Source of the DNA: Urechis unicinctus
Taxonomy: Eukaryota; Annelida; Polychaeta; Xenopneusta; Urechidae
Reading direction: 5' to 3'
Length of the DNA stretch: 64,000 nt
Assembly (NCBI GenBank): GCA_034190875.2
Contig: JAXDRA010000569.1
Span: 1-64,000, forward strand
The notes under the pieces are model-generated. The model worked only from the letters and a program-made list of their open reading frames with translations, searched no databases and was not told the origin of the DNA. Both the position numbers and the translations under genes were made by a program. Shown piece by piece: positions 1 to 14,308 of the stretch (its first letter is position 1; each line of letters starts with the position of its first letter).

Positions 1-3000
1 GGGCGTTACTAGCTTTCACACACTTTATTATTTCATTTATATGATCATCACAGTAATTGCGCTATGGCGCTCCGCTCACTCTCGCTACTTTCTGCATGGC
101 GCAACTCTGATCCTCCACGCGCTTGGGCTTCGCTACTTTCTGCATAGATGTGGCAACTTTCAGCATGGGAGTATGTCACATGCCGAAAGTTTAAGGGGCG
201 TTTACAATTGCGCTATGGCGCTCCGCTCACTCTCGCTACTTTCTGCATGGCGCAACTCTGATCCCCCACGCGCTTGGGCTTCGCTACTTTCTGCATAGAT
301 GTGGCAACTTTCAGCATGGGAGTATGTCACATGCCGAAAGTTTAAGGGGCGTTTACTAGCTTTCACACACTTTATTATTTTTTAGTTATATTATCACAGT
401 AATTGCGCTATGGCGCTCCGCTCACTCTCGCTACTTTCTGCATGGCGCAACTCTGATCCCCCACGCGCTTGGGCTTCGCTACTTTCTGCATAGATGTGGC
501 AACTTTCAGCATGGGAGTATGTCACATGCCGAAAGTTTAAGGGGCGTTTTACTTGCTTTCACACACTTTATTATTTTCATTTATATGATCACAGTAATTG
601 CGCTATGGCGCTCCGCTCACTCTCGCTACTTTCTGCATGGCGCAACTCTGATCCCCACGCGCTTGGGCTTCGCTACTTTCTGCATAGATGTGGCAACTTT
701 CAGCATGGGTATGTCACATGCCGAAAGTTTAAGGGGCGTTTACTAGCTTTCACACACTTTATTATTTTCATTTATATGATCACACAGTAATTGCGCTATG
801 GCGCTCCGCTCACTCTCGCTACTTTCTGCATGGGCGCAACTCTGATCCTCCCACGCGCTTGGGCTTCGCTACTTTCTGCATAGATGTGGCAACTTTCAGC
901 ATGGGAGTATGTCACATGCCGAAAGTTTAAGGGGCGTTTACTAGCTTCACACACTTTATTATTTTCATTTATATGATCACAGTAATTGCGCTATGGCGCT
1001 CCGCTCACTCTCGCTACTTTCTGCATGGCGCAACTCTGATCCCCACGCGCTTGGGCTTCGCTACTTTCTGCATAGATGTGGCAACTTTCAGCATGGGAGT
1101 ATGTCACATGCCGAAAGTTTAAGGGGGCGTTTACTAGCTTTCACACACTTTATTATTTTCATTTATATGATCACAGTAATTGCGCTATGGCGCTCCGCTC
1201 ACTCTCGCTACTTTCTGCATGGCGCAACTCTGATCCCCCACGCGCTTGGGCTTCGCTACTTTCTGCATAGATGTGGCAACTTTCAGCATGGGAGTATGTC
1301 ACATGCCGAAAGTTTAAGGGGCGTTTACTAGCTTTCACACACTTTATTATTTTCATTTATATGATCACAGTAATTGCGCTATGGCGCTCCGCTCACTCTC
1401 GCTACTTTCTGCATGGCGCAACTCTGATCCCCCACGCGCTTGGGCTTCGCTACTTTCTGCATAGATGTGGCAACTTTCAGCATGGGAGTATGTCACATGC
1501 CGAAAGTTTAAGGGGCGTTTACTAGCTTTCACACACTTTATTATTTTCATTTATATGATCACAGTAATTGCGCTATGGCGCTCCGCTCACTCTCGCTACT
1601 TTCTGCATGGCGCAACTCTGATCCCCCACGCGCTTGGGCTTCGCTACTTTCTGCATAGATGTGGCAACTTTCAGCATGGGAGTATGTCACATGCCGAAAG
1701 TTTAAGGGGCGTTTACTAGCTTTCACACACTTTATTATTTTTTTCATTTATATGATCACAGTAATTGCGCTATGGCGCTCCGCTCACTCTCGCTACTTTC
1801 TGCATGGCGCAACTGATCCCCCACGCGCTTGGGCTTCGCTACTTTCTGCATAGATGTGGCAACTTTCAGCATGGGAGTATGTCACATGCCGAAGTTTAAG
1901 GGGCGTTTACTAGCTTTTCACACACTTTATTATTTTCATTTATATGATCACAGTAATTGCGCTATGGCGCTCCGCTCACTCTCGCTACTTTCTGCATGGC
2001 GCAACTCTGATCCCCCACGCGCTTGGGCTTCGCTACTTTCTGCATAGATGTGGCAACTTTCAGCATGGGAGTATGTCACATGCGAAAGTTTAAGGGGCGT
2101 TTACTAGCTTTCACACACTTTATTATTTTCATTTATATGATCACAGTAATTGCGCTATGGCGCTCCGCTCACTCTCGCTACTTTCTGCATGGCGCAACTC
2201 TGATCCCCCACGCGCTGGGCTTCGCTACTTTTTGCATAGATGTGGCAACTTTCAGCATGGGAGTATGTCACATGCCGAAAGTTTAAGGGGCGTTTACTAG
2301 CTTTCACACACTTTATTATTTTCATTATATGATCACAGTAATTGCGCTATGGCGCTCCGCTCACTCTCGCTTTCTGCATGGGCAACAACTCTGATCCTCC
2401 ACGCGCTTGGGCTTCGCTACTTTCTGCATAGATGTGGCAACTTTCAGCATGGGAGTATGTCACATGCCGAAAAGTTTAGGGGGCTTTCACACACTAGCTT
2501 TCATTTACTTTATCACAGTATTTTCATTTATATGATCACAGTAATTGCGCTATGGCGCTCCGCTCACTACTTTCTCTCGCTACTTTCTGCATGGCGCACT
2601 CTGATCCTCCACGCACTTGGGCTTCGCTACTTTCTGCATAGATGTGGCAACTTTCAGCATGGGAGTATGTCACATGCCGAAAGTTTAAGGGGCGTTTACT
2701 AGCTAGCTTTCACACACTTTATTATTTTCATTTATATGATCACAGTAATTGCGCTATGGCGCTCCGCTCACTCTCGCTACTTTCTGCATGGCGCAACTCT
2801 GATCCCCCACGCGCTTGGGCTTCGCTACTTTCTGCATAGATGTGGCAACTTTCAGCATGGGAGTATGTCACATGCCGAAAGTTTAAGGGGCGTTTACTAG
2901 CTTTCACACACTTTATTATTTTCATTTTATGATCACAGTAATTGCGCTATGGCGCTCCGCTCACTCTCGCTACTTTCTGCATGGCGCAACTCTGATCCCC

Positions 3001-6000
3001 CACGCACTTGGGCTTCGCTACTTTCTGCATAGATTGGCAACTTTCAGCATGGAGTATGTCACACGAAAGTTTAAGGGGCGTTTACTAGCTTTCACACACT
3101 TTATTATTTTCATTTATATGATCACAGTAATTGCGCTACTGTGCTCCGCTCACTCTCGCTACTTTCTGCATGGCGCAACTCTGATCCCCCACGCGCTTGG
3201 GCTTCGCTACTTTCTGCATAGATGTGGCAACTTTCAGCATGGGAGTATGTCACATGCCGAAAGTTTAAGGGGCGTTTACTAGCTTTCACACACTTTATTA
3301 TTTTCATTTATATGATCACAGTAATTGCGCTATGGCGCTCCGCTCACTCTCGCTACTTTCTGCATGGCGCAACTCTGATCCCCCACGCGCTTGGGCTTCG
3401 CTACTTTCTGCATAGATGTGGCAACTTTCAATGGGAGTATGTCACATGCCGAAAGTTTAAGGGGCGTTTACTAGCTTTCACACACACTTATTATTTTCAT
3501 TTATATGATCACAGTAATTGCGCTATGGCGCTCCGCTCACTCTCGCTACTTTTTCTGCATGGCGCAACTCTGATCCCCACGCGCTTGGGCTTCGCTACTT
3601 TCTGCATAGATGTGGCAACTTTCAGCATGGGAGTATGTCACATGCCGAAAGTTTAAGGGGCGTTTACTAGCTTTCACACACTTTATTATTTTTTATTTAT
3701 ATGATCACAGTAATTGCGCTATGGCGCTCCGCTCACTCTCGCTACTTTCTGCATGGCGCAACTCTGATCCCCCCCACGCGCTTGGGCTTCGCTACTTTCT
3801 GCATAGATGTGGCAACTTTCAGCATGGGAGTATGTCACATGCCGAAAGTTTAAGGGGCGTTTACTAGCTTTCACACACTTTATTATTTTCATTTTTATAT
3901 GATCACAGTAATTGCGCTATGCGCTCCGCTCACTCTCGCTACTTTCTGCATGGCGCAACTCTGATCCCCCGCGCTTGGGCTTCGCTACTTTCTGCATAGA
4001 TGTGGCAACTTTCAGCATGGGAGTATGTCACATGCCGAAAGTTTAAGGGGCGTTTACTAGCTTTCACACACTTTATTATTTTCATTTATATGATCACAGT
4101 AATTGCGCTATGGCGCTCCGCTCACTCTCGCTACTTTCTGCATGGCGCAACTCTGATCCCCCACGCGCTTGGGCTTCGCTACTTTCTGCATAGATGTGGC
4201 AACTTTCAGCATGGGAGTATGTCACATGCCGAAAGTTTAAGGGTTCGTTTACTAGCTTTCACACACTTTATTATTTTCATTTATATGATCACAGTAATTG
4301 CGCTATGGCGCTCCGCTCACTCTCGCTACTTTCTGCATGGCGCAACTCTGATCCCCCACGCGCTTGGGCTTCGCTACTTTCTGCATAGATGTGGCAACTT
4401 TCAGCATGGGAGTATGTCACATGCCGAAAGTTTAAGGGGCGTTTACTAGCTTTCACACACTTTATTATTTTCATTTATATGATCACAGTAATTGCGCTAT
4501 GGCGCTCCGCTCACTCTCGCTACTTTCTGCATGGCGCAACTCTGATCCCCCACGCGCTTGGGCTTCGCTACTTTCTGCATAGATGTGGCAACTTTCAGCA
4601 TGGGAGTATGTCACATGCCGAAAGTTTAAGGGGCGTTTACTAGCTTTCACACACTTTATTATTTTCATTTATATGATCACAGTAATTGCGCTATGGCGCT
4701 CCGCTCACTCTCGCTACTTTCTGCATGGCGCAACTCTGATCCCCCACGCGCTTGGGCTTCGCTACTTTCTGCATAGATGTGGCAACTTTCAGCATGGGAG
4801 TATGTCACATGCCGAAAGTTTAAGGGGCGTTTACTAGCTTTCACACACTTTATTATTTTCATTTATATGATCACAGTAATTGCGCTATGGCGCTCCGCTC
4901 ACTCTCGCTACTTTCTGCATGGCGCAACTCTGATCCCCCACGCGCTTGGGCTTCGCTACTTTCTGCATAGATGTGGCAACTTTCAGCATGGGAGTATGTC
5001 AAATGCCGAAAGTTTAAGGGGCGTTTACTAGCTTTCACACACTTATTATTTTCATTTATATGATCACAGTGTTTGCGCTATGGCGCTCCGCTCACTCTCG
5101 CTACTTTCTGCATGGCGCAACTCTGATCCCCCACGCGCTTGGGCTTCGCTACTTTCTGCATAGATGTGGCAACTTTCAGCATGGGAGTATGTCACATGCC
5201 GAAAGTTTAAGGGGCGTTTACTAGCTTTCACACACTTTATTATTTCATTTTTATGATCACAGTAATTGCGCTATGGCGCTCCGCTCACTCTCGCTACTTT
5301 CTGCATGGCGCGCAACTCTGATCCCCACGCGCTTGGGCTTCGCTACTTTCTGCATAGATGTGGCAACTTTCAGCATGGGAGTATGTCACATGCCGAAAGT
5401 TTAAGGGGCGTTTACTAGCTTTCACACACTTTATTATTTTCATTTATATGATCACAGTAATTGCGCTATGGCGCTCCGCTCACTCTCGCTACTTTCTGCA
5501 TGGCGCAACTCTGATCCCCCACGCGCTTGGGCTTCGCTACTTTCTGCATAGATGTGGCAACTTTCAGCATGGGAGTATGTCACATGCCGAAAGTTTAGGG
5601 GGGGCTTTCACACACTTTTTACTAGCTTTCACACACTTTATTATTTTCATTTATATGATCACAGTAATTGCGCTATGGCGCTCCGCTCACTCTCGCTACT
5701 TTCTGCATGGCACATGGCAACTCTGATCCCCCACGCGCTTGGGCTGGGCTTCGCTACTTTCTGCATATGATAGATGTGGCAACTTTCAGCATGGGAGTAT
5801 GTCACATGCCGAAAGTTTAAGGGGCGTTTACTAGCTTTCACACACTTTATTTTTTTCATTTATATGATCACAGTAATTGCGCTATGGCGCTCCGCTCACT
5901 CTCGCTACTTTCTGCATGGCGCAACTCTGATCCCCCACGCGCTTGGGCTTCGCTACTTTCTGCATAGATGTGGCAACTTTCAGCATGGGAGTATGTCACA

Positions 6001-9000
6001 TGCGAAAGTTTAAGGGGCGTTTACTAGCTTTCACACACTTTATTATTTTCATTTATATGATCACAGTAATTGCGCTATGGCGCTCCGCTCACTCTCGCTA
6101 CTTTCTGCATGGCGCAACTCTGATCCCCCACGCGCTTGGGCTTCGCTACTTTCTGCATAGATGTGGCAACTTTCAGCATGGGAGTATGTCACATGCCGAA
6201 AGTTTAAGGGGCGTTTACTAGCTTTCACACACTTTATTATTTTCATTTATATGATCACAGTAATTGCGCTATGGCGCTCCGCTCACTCTCGCTACTTTCT
6301 GCATGGCGCAACTCTGATCCCCCACGCGCTTGGGCTTCGCTACTTTCTGCATAGATGTGGCAACTTTCAGCATGGGAGTATGTCACATGCCGTAAGTTTA
6401 AGGGGCATTTACTAGCTTTCACACTCTATTATTTTCATTTATATGATCACAGTAATTGCGCTATGGCGCTCCGCTCACTCTCGCTACTTTCTGCATGGCG
6501 CAACTCTGATCCCCCACGCGCTTGGGCTTCGCTACTTTCTGCATAGATGTGGCAACTTTCAGCATGGGAGTATGTCACATGCCGAAAGTTTAAGGGGCGT
6601 TTACTAGCTTTCACACTCTTTATTTTCATTTATATGATCACAGTAATTGCGCTATGGCGCTCCGCTCACTCTCGCTACTTTCTGCATGGCGCAACTCTGA
6701 TCCCCCACGCGCTTGGGCTTCGCTACTTTCTGCATAGATGTGGCAACTTTCAGCTTTTAAGGGGCGTTTACTAGCTTTCACACACTTTATTATTTTCATT
6801 TATATGATCACAGTAATTGCGCTATGGCGCTCCGCTCACTCTCGCTACTTTCTGCATGGCGCAACTCTGATCCCCCACGCTTGGGCTTCGCTACTTTCTG
6901 CATAGATGTGGCAACTTTCAGCATGGGAGTATGTCACATGCCGAAAGTTTAAGGGGCGTTTACTAGCTTTCACACACTTTATTATTTTCATTTATATGAT
7001 CACAGTAATTGCGCTATGGCGCTCCGCTCACTCTCGCTACTTTCTGCATGGCGCAACTCTGATCCCCACGCGCTTGGGCTTCGCTACTTTCTGCATAGAT
7101 GTGGCAACTTTCAGCATGGGGGAGTATGTCACATGCCGAAGTTTTTAGGGGCGTTTACTAGCTTTCACACACTTTATTATTTTCATTTATATGATCACAG
7201 TAATTGCGCTATGGCGCTCCGCTCACTCTCGCTACTTTCTGCATGGCGCAACTCTGATCCCCCACGCGCTTGGGCTTCGCTACTTTCTGCATAGATGTGG
7301 CAACTTTCAGATGGGGAGTATGTCACATGCCGAAAGTTTAAGGGGCGTTTACTAGCTTTCACACACTTTATTATTTTCATTTATATGATCACAGTAATTG
7401 CGCTATGGCGCTCCGCTCACTCTCGCTACTTTCTGCATGGCGCAACTCTGATCCTCCACGCGCTTGGGCTTCGCTACTTTCTGCATAGATGTGGCAACTT
7501 TCAGCATGGGAGTATGTCACATGCCGAAAGTTTAAGGGGCGTTTACTAGCTTTCACACACTTTATTATTTTCATTTATATGATCACAGTAATTGCGCTAT
7601 GGCGCTCCGCTCACTCTCGCTACTTTCTGCATGGCGCAACTCTGATCCCCACGCGCTTGGGCTTCGCTACTTTCTGCATAGATGTGGCAACTTTCAGCAT
7701 GGGAGTATGTCACATGCCGAAAGTTTAAGGGGGGTTTTTACTAGCTTTCACACACTTTATTATTTTCATTTATATGATCACAGTAATTGCGCTATGGCGC
7801 TCCGCTCACTCTCGCTACTTTCTGCATGGCGCAACTCTGATCCCCCACGCGCTTGGGCTTCGCTACTTTCTGCATAGATGTGGCAGCTTTCAGCATGGGC
7901 ATGGGAGTTGTCACATGCCGAAAGTTTTAAGGGGCGTTTACTAGCTTTCACACACTTTATTATTTTCATTTATATGATCACAGTAATTGCGCTATGGCGC
8001 TCCGCTCACTCTCGCTACTTTCTGCATGGCGCAACTCTGATCCCCCACGCGCTTGGGCTTCGCTACTTTCTGCATAGATGTGGCAACTTTCAGCATGGGA
8101 GTATGTCACATGCCGAAGTTTTTAAGGGCGCGTTTACTAGCTTTCACACACACTTTATTATTTTCATTTATATGATCACAGTATTGCGCTATGGCGCTCC
8201 GCTCACTCTCGCTACTTTCTGCATCTGCAACTCTGATCCCCCACGCGTGGGCTTCGCAACTCTGATCTGGCCCACGCGCTTACTAGCTTCGCTACTTTCT
8301 GCATAGATGGGCAAACTGATCAGCATGGGACTTTCTATGTGGTCAACTTTCAGCATGGGAGTATGTCACATGCGAAAGTTTAAGGGGCGTTTACTAGCTT
8401 TCACACACTTTATTTTCATTTATATGATCACAGTAATTGCGCTATGGCGCTCCTCGCTCACTCTCTACTTTCTGCATGGCGCAACTCTGATCCCCCACGC
8501 TGGGCTTCGCTACTTTCATAGATGTGGCGTCACATGCCGAAAGTTTAAGGGGCATTTACTAGCTTTCACACTCTATTATTTTCATTTATATGATCACAGT
8601 AATTGCGCTATGGCGCTCCGCTCACTCTCGCTACTTTCTGCATGGCGCAACTCTGATCCCCCACGCGCACTTGGGCTTCGCTACTTTCTGCATAGATGTG
8701 GCAACTTTCAGCATGGGGGAGTATCACATGCCGAAAGTTTAAGGGGCGTTTACTAGCTTTCACACACTTTATTATTTTCATTTATATGATCACAGTAATT
8801 GCGCTATGGCGCTCCGCTCACTCTCGCTACTTTCTGCATGGCGCAACTCTGATCCCCCACGCTTGGGCTTCGCTACTTTCTGCATAGATGTGGCAACTTT
8901 CAGCATGGGAGTATGTCACATGCCGAAAGTTTAAGGGGCGTTTACTAGCTTTCACACACTTTATTATTTTCATTTATATGATCACAGTAATTGCGCTATG

Positions 9001-12000
9001 GCGCTCCGCTCACTCTCGCTACTTTCTGCATGGCGCAACTCTGATCCCCCACGCGCTTGGGCTTCGCTACTTTCTGCATAGATGTGGCAACTTTCAGCAT
9101 GGGAGTATGTCACATGCCGAAAGTTTAAGGGGCGTTTACTAGCTTTCACACACTTTTTATTATTTTCATTTATATGATCACAGTAATTGCGCTATGGCGC
9201 TCCGCTCACTCTCGCTACTTTCTGCATGGCGCAACTCTGATCCCCACGCGCTTGGGCTTCGCTACTTTCTGCATAGATGTGGCAACTTTCAGCATGGGAG
9301 TATGTCACATGCCGAAAGTTTAAGGGGCGTTTACTAGCTTTCACACACTTTATTATTTTCATTTATATGATCACAGTAATTGCGCTATGGCGCTCCGCTC
9401 ACTCTCGCTACTTTCTGCATGGCGCAACTCTGATCCCCCACGCGCTTGGGCTTCGCTACTTTCTGCATAGATGTGGCAACTTTCAGCATGGGAGTATGTC
9501 ACATGCCGAAAGTTTAAGGGGCGTTTACTAGCTAGCTTTCACACACTTTATTATTTTCATTTATATGATCACAGTAATTGCGCTATGGCGCTCCGCTCAC
9601 TCTCGCTACTTTCTGCATGGCGCAACTCTGATCCCCCACGCGCTTGGGCTTCGCTACTTTCTGCATAGATGTGGCAACTTTCAGCATGGGAGTATGTCAC
9701 ATGCCGAAAGTTTAAGGGGCGTTTACTAGCTTTCACACACTTTATTATTTTCATTTATATGATCACAGTAATTGCGCTATGGCGCTCCGCTCACTCTCGC
9801 TACTTTCTGCATGGCGCAACTCTGATCCCCCACGCGCTTGGGCTTCGCTACTTTCTGCATAGATGTGTGGCAACTTTCAGCATGGGAGTATGTCACATGC
9901 CGAAAGTTTAAGGGGCGTTTACTAGCTTTCACACACTTTATTATTTTCATTTATATGATCACAGTAATTGCGCTATGGCGCTCCGCTCACTCTCGCTACT
10001 TTCTGCATGGCGCAACTCTGATCCCCACGCGCTTGGGCTTCGCTACTTTCTGCATAGATGTGGCAACTTTCAGCAGCATGGAGTATGTCACATGCCGAAA
10101 GTTTAAGGGGCGTTTTACTAGCTTTCACACACTTTATTATTTTCATTTATATGATCACAGTAATTGCGCTATGGCGCTCCGCTCACTCTCGCTACTTTCT
10201 GCATGGCGCAACTCTGATCCCACGCGCTTGGGCTTCGCTACTTTCTGCATAGATGTGGCAACTTTCAGCATGGGAGTATGTCACATGCCGAAAGTTTAAG
10301 GGGCGTTTACTAGCTTTCACACACTTTATTATTTTCATTTATATGATCACAGTAATTGCGCTATGGCGCTCCGCTCACTCTCGCTACTTTCTTTCATGGC
10401 GCAACTCTAATTCCCTCACGCGCTTGGGCTTCGCTACTTTCTGCATAGATGTGGCAACTTTCAGCATGGGAGTATGTCACATGCCGAAAGTTTAAGGGGC
10501 GTTTACTAGCTTTCACACACTTTATTATTTTCATTTATATGATCACAGTAATTGCGCTATGGCGCTCCGCTCACTCTCGCTACTTTCTGCATGGCGCAAC
10601 TCTGATCCCCCACGCGCTTGGGCTTCGCTACTTTCTGCATAGATGTGGCAACTTTCAGCATGGGAGTATGTCACATGCCGAAAGTTTAAGGGGCGTTTAC
10701 TAGCTTTCACACACTTTATTATTTTCATTTATATGATCACAGTAATTGCGCTATGGCGCTCCGCTCACTCTCGCTACTTTCTGCATGGCGCAACTCTGAT
10801 CCCCACGCTTGGGCTTCGCTACTTTCTGCATAGATGTGGCAACTTTCAGCATGGGAGTATGTCACATGCCGAAAGTTTAAGGGGCGTTTACTAGCTTTCA
10901 CACACTTTATTATTTTCATTTATATGATCACAGTAATTGCGCTATGGCGCTCCGCTCACTCTCGCTACTTTCTGCATGGCGCAACTCTGATCCCCACGCG
11001 CTTGGGCTTCGCTACTTTCTGCATAGATGTGGCAACTTTCAGCATGGGAGTATGTCACATGCCGAAAGTTTAAGGGGCGTTTACTAGCTTTCACACACTT
11101 TATTATTTTCATTTATATGATCACAGTAATTGCGCTATGGCGCTCCGCTCACTCTCGCTACTTTCTGCATGGCGCAACTCTGATCCCCACGCGCTTGGGC
11201 TTCGCTACTTTCTGCATAGATGTGGCAACTTTCAGCATGGGAGTATGTCACATGCCGAAAGTTTAAGGGGCGTTTACTAGCTTTCACACACTTTATTATT
11301 TTCATTTATATGATCACAGTAATTGGTCTAAGGCGCTCCGCTCACTCTCGCTACTTTCTGCATGGCGCAACTCTGATCCCCCACGCGCTTGGGCTTCGCT
11401 ACTTTCTGCATAGATGTGGCAACTTTCAGCATGGGAGTATGTCACATGCCGAAAGTTTAAGGGGCGTTTACTAGCTTTCACACACTTTATTATTTTCATT
11501 TATATGATCACAGTAATTGCGCTATGGCGCTCCGCTCACTCTCGCTACTTTCTGCATGGCGCAACTCTGATCCTCCACGCGCTTGGGCTTCGCTACTTTC
11601 TGCATAGATGTGGCAACTTTCAGCATGGGAGTATGTCACATGCCGAAAGTTTAAGGGGCGTTTACTAGCTTTCACACACTTTATTATTTTCATTTATATG
11701 ATCACAGTAATTGCGCTATGGCGCTCCGCTCACTCTCGCTACTTTCTGCATGGCGCAACTCTGATCCCCCACGCGCTTGGGCTTCGCTACTTTCTGCATA
11801 GATGTGGCAACTTTCAGCATGGGAGTATGTCACATGCCGAAAGTTTAAGGGGCGTTTACTAGCTTTCACACACTTTATTATTTTTTTCATTTATATGATC
11901 ACAGTAATTGCGCTATGGCGCTCCGCTCACTCTCGCTACTTTCTGCATGGCGCAACTCTGATCCCCCACGCGCTTGGGCTTCGCTACTTTCTGCATAGAT

Positions 12001-12707
12001 GTGGCAACTTTCAGCATGGGAGTATGTCACATGCCGAAAGTTTAAGGGGCGTTTACTAGCTTTCACACACTTTATTATTTTCATTTATATGATCACAGTA
12101 ATTGCGCTATGGCGCTCCGCTCACTCTCGCTACTTTCTGCATGGCGCAACTCTGATCCCCCACGCGCTTGGGCTTCGCTACTTTCTGCATAGATGTGGCA
12201 ACTTTCAGCATGGGAGTATGTCACATGCCGAAAGTTTAAGGGGCGTTTACTAGCTTTCACACACTTTATTATTTTCATTTATATGATCACAGTAATTGCG
12301 CTATGGCGCTCCGCTCACTCTCGCTACTTTCTGCATGGCGCAACTCTGATCCCCCACGCACTTGGGCTTCGCTACTTTCTGCATAGATGTGGCAACTTTC
12401 AGCATGGGAGTATGTCACATGCCGAAAGTTTAAGGGGGCGTTTACTAGCTTTCACACACTTTATTATTTTCATTTATATGATCACAGTAATTGCGCTATG
12501 GCGCTCCGCTCACTCTCGCTACTTTCTGCATGGCGCAACTCTGATCCTCCACGCGCTTGGGCTTCGCTACTTTCTGCATAGATGTGGCAACTTTCAGCAT
12601 GGGAGTATGTCACATGCCGAAAGTTTAAGGGCGTTTACTAGCTTTCACACACTTTATTATTTTCATTTATATGATCACAGTAATTGCGCTATGGCGCTCC
12701 GCTCACT
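1..12707. repeat. Tandem satellite array, ~194-bp monomer, ~65 copies
   Basis: The region is a head-to-tail array of a unit of about 194 bp; blocks recur at an exact 194-bp spacing (for example 1271, 1465, 1659 and 4389, 4583, 4777). Each monomer contains the 16-bp segment TCGCTACTTTCTGCAT twice, about 50 bp apart, so it probably grew from a shorter duplicated unit. Runs of nearly identical monomers (about 4.2-5.0 kb and 11.2-12.4 kb) alternate with scrambled or deleted ones (about 2.35-2.6 kb, 5.6-5.8 kb, 8.1-8.55 kb; short deletions near 205 and 6755). Several frames lack stops, so long ORFs appear on both strands, but 194 is not a multiple of 3 and the frames are broken at each indel; I see no gene. 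The array is cut by the left edge of the window and ends abruptly after GCTCACT at 12,707. Confidence 0.97.
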
Positions 12708-13129
12708 TTTGGGGGTGATAATTTGTTTTTTTATCTTGACAGCGGCTTACCCAAATGTAAGTATTATAGCATAGACCTAAAAAATTAACATTTATTATAT
12801 AATTGTTGAATATGAATGCTAAAACTAACATTTAAATTTTTTTTTTTTATGTAAGTATTCTATTCCTCATTTTCCCAGCTGTTTCCCGCGCTGATGATAT
12901 AGTCAGTGATAATCAAATATATATTTATCTTTCCCTGTTACTGTCTGGTTATCCCTTGTATGTGCACCGTGGTCCCATGTTGTGCTGCAGTCAATAGAGA
13001 TGTGTTTGTTAAACTGACAGATGCCAGTTGTTTCGTCAATTGAGATGTGTTTGTTAAACTGACATGCCAGTTGTTTCGTCAATTGAGGAGTTTCTCCAGA
13101 CGAAGTGTGACTTCGAATTTGACACCAAA
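12708..13129. other. Unique spacer after satellite, no gene seen
   Basis: AT-rich sequence between the satellite edge and the YqaJ-type gene. It contains poly-T stretches and one short tandem duplication, listed separately. No coding signal is recognisable. Confidence 0.6.
12997..13084. repeat. Two-copy 43-45 bp tandem duplication
   Basis: Two adjacent copies beginning GAGATGTGTTTGTTAAACTG, the first 45 bp and the second 43 bp (lacking two bases of the ACAGATG part). They lie about 300 bp beyond the satellite edge. Confidence 0.9.
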
Positions 13130-14308
13130 TTAAAATAACTCAGACAATGCAATGTCAAATTCTTGTACATTTGCAATAAGTGGAACAAATTCCTCATCCG
13201 ATTCACCTGACTGAGAGTTAAGCGATGGGATAACGAATGGCACATCGTGAAATTTCACCTGAAGTTTTGTCGCTAACCGCGTTGTCGGCTTGCTAATCAT
13301 TTCGAGATGGTGAATCGCTGATAACAAGTCGGGCTTGTCCCGTCGCAATTGAGGGGAGCAAAACTGCGGAGTTTTCTCGTAAGGGGAAGCGGATTAACTT
13401 GGGTTACGGTGTGAAGATCGGGAAAACAATCGATGACGTCATCGTGGTATCGTAGGGGCGTCGGCTTAACGTGTATAAATTTCCGGAAACACAACAAATC
13501 GAACACATCTAGCTTGTCCAAAATGGCAGACACAAATTCCTCATTATAGGTGATTCTTTCAATGTGTAGACCACCTTCCAGAACAGCAGTCTTCAGGACA
13601 AAATCTGCAAACAGCTTGCCTGTGACAAACATTTCCATTTGGACCTGTGTGTAATATTGGTGGTCCCTCTTAAGCTGAGCATTGCCACTAGCATCTATAA
13701 ACAAACATCCATCCTTTCTCTTTGGCATAGTTGATAATTGACTTAAGGCGATGTGTGTAAGGGTTCTTCATTTCCAGGACCCCTTCGCCATGACAGGAAC
13801 ATGAGATGATTCCATCTGGGGATCCTGCGATGTATGGCAGTATATGTGAGATGTGGACACCTGTGTCCTCAACTTGAAAGCCTTTATGGGTTTTCTTCAT
13901 GGTTCGCATGTAGGCCCTCTTTGAGATGGTTTCCCTTTTCCTTCCCCAATCAAGTGACTTGGAATGGGCTGCTTGACGATAACCCATCACATCAGAAAGT
14001 GTTGATTTGAACTTTCTGTCCACTGTCAAATCATTGCTCACTTTGCTCGCACATTCGTAGATTTTTGACGCAGTGAGACGTCCCTTGCGGTGCTCCCACC
14101 ATTGATCACTTGATGCCTGAGCGCTTGTCTCTAAGGCCAGCAAACTGAAAGCATCTTCATTTTGAACATTACCATTTGCCACCACATGAGCTTGGTCTTC
14201 GACAACTTCCTTTATGGGTGCATAGTAATGCCTGTAATAGGTTTTCATGTGGGCCAATGCTTGCAGTAGTAGAGAGTAAATGCTGCCAGGAAATTCCACA
14301 AAGTTCAC
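13130..14308 (-). pseudogene. YqaJ/lambda-exonuclease-type nuclease, decayed
   Basis: Minus-strand coding remains of a YqaJ-family (lambda exonuclease-like, PD-(D/E)XK superfamily) protein. Visible motifs in order are WWEHRKGRLTASKIYE (family R-x-G-R-x-T-A-S entry motif), GSPDGI followed by VLEMKNPY (the catalytic D...E-x-K core), and QYYTQVQMEMFVTG (family Y-x-Q-x-Q motif). These are the three signature blocks of the family, spaced as expected. The reading frame is split over overlapping frames with about two breaks, so it is probably not functional as it stands. In phages such enzymes chew one DNA strand for recombination; in animal genomes they occur as multi-copy, probably mobile-element-borne genes. 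No transposase or terminal repeats were found around this copy, so its carrier is unknown. A C-terminal acidic tail ends near 13,130. Confidence 0.75.

Noticed and set aside
1-12707. CRISPR-like array
   Set aside because: Units are contiguous with no unique spacers, and the genome is eukaryotic.
12755-12768. Possible 14-nt microexon between GACAG and GTAAGT
   Set aside because: Splice-like motifs this close occur by chance and no gene surrounds it.
41-12774. Dozens of 60-190 codon open frames on both strands in the satellite
   Set aside because: They are the same few frames of the 194-bp unit repeated; they shift at every monomer and have no protein family features.
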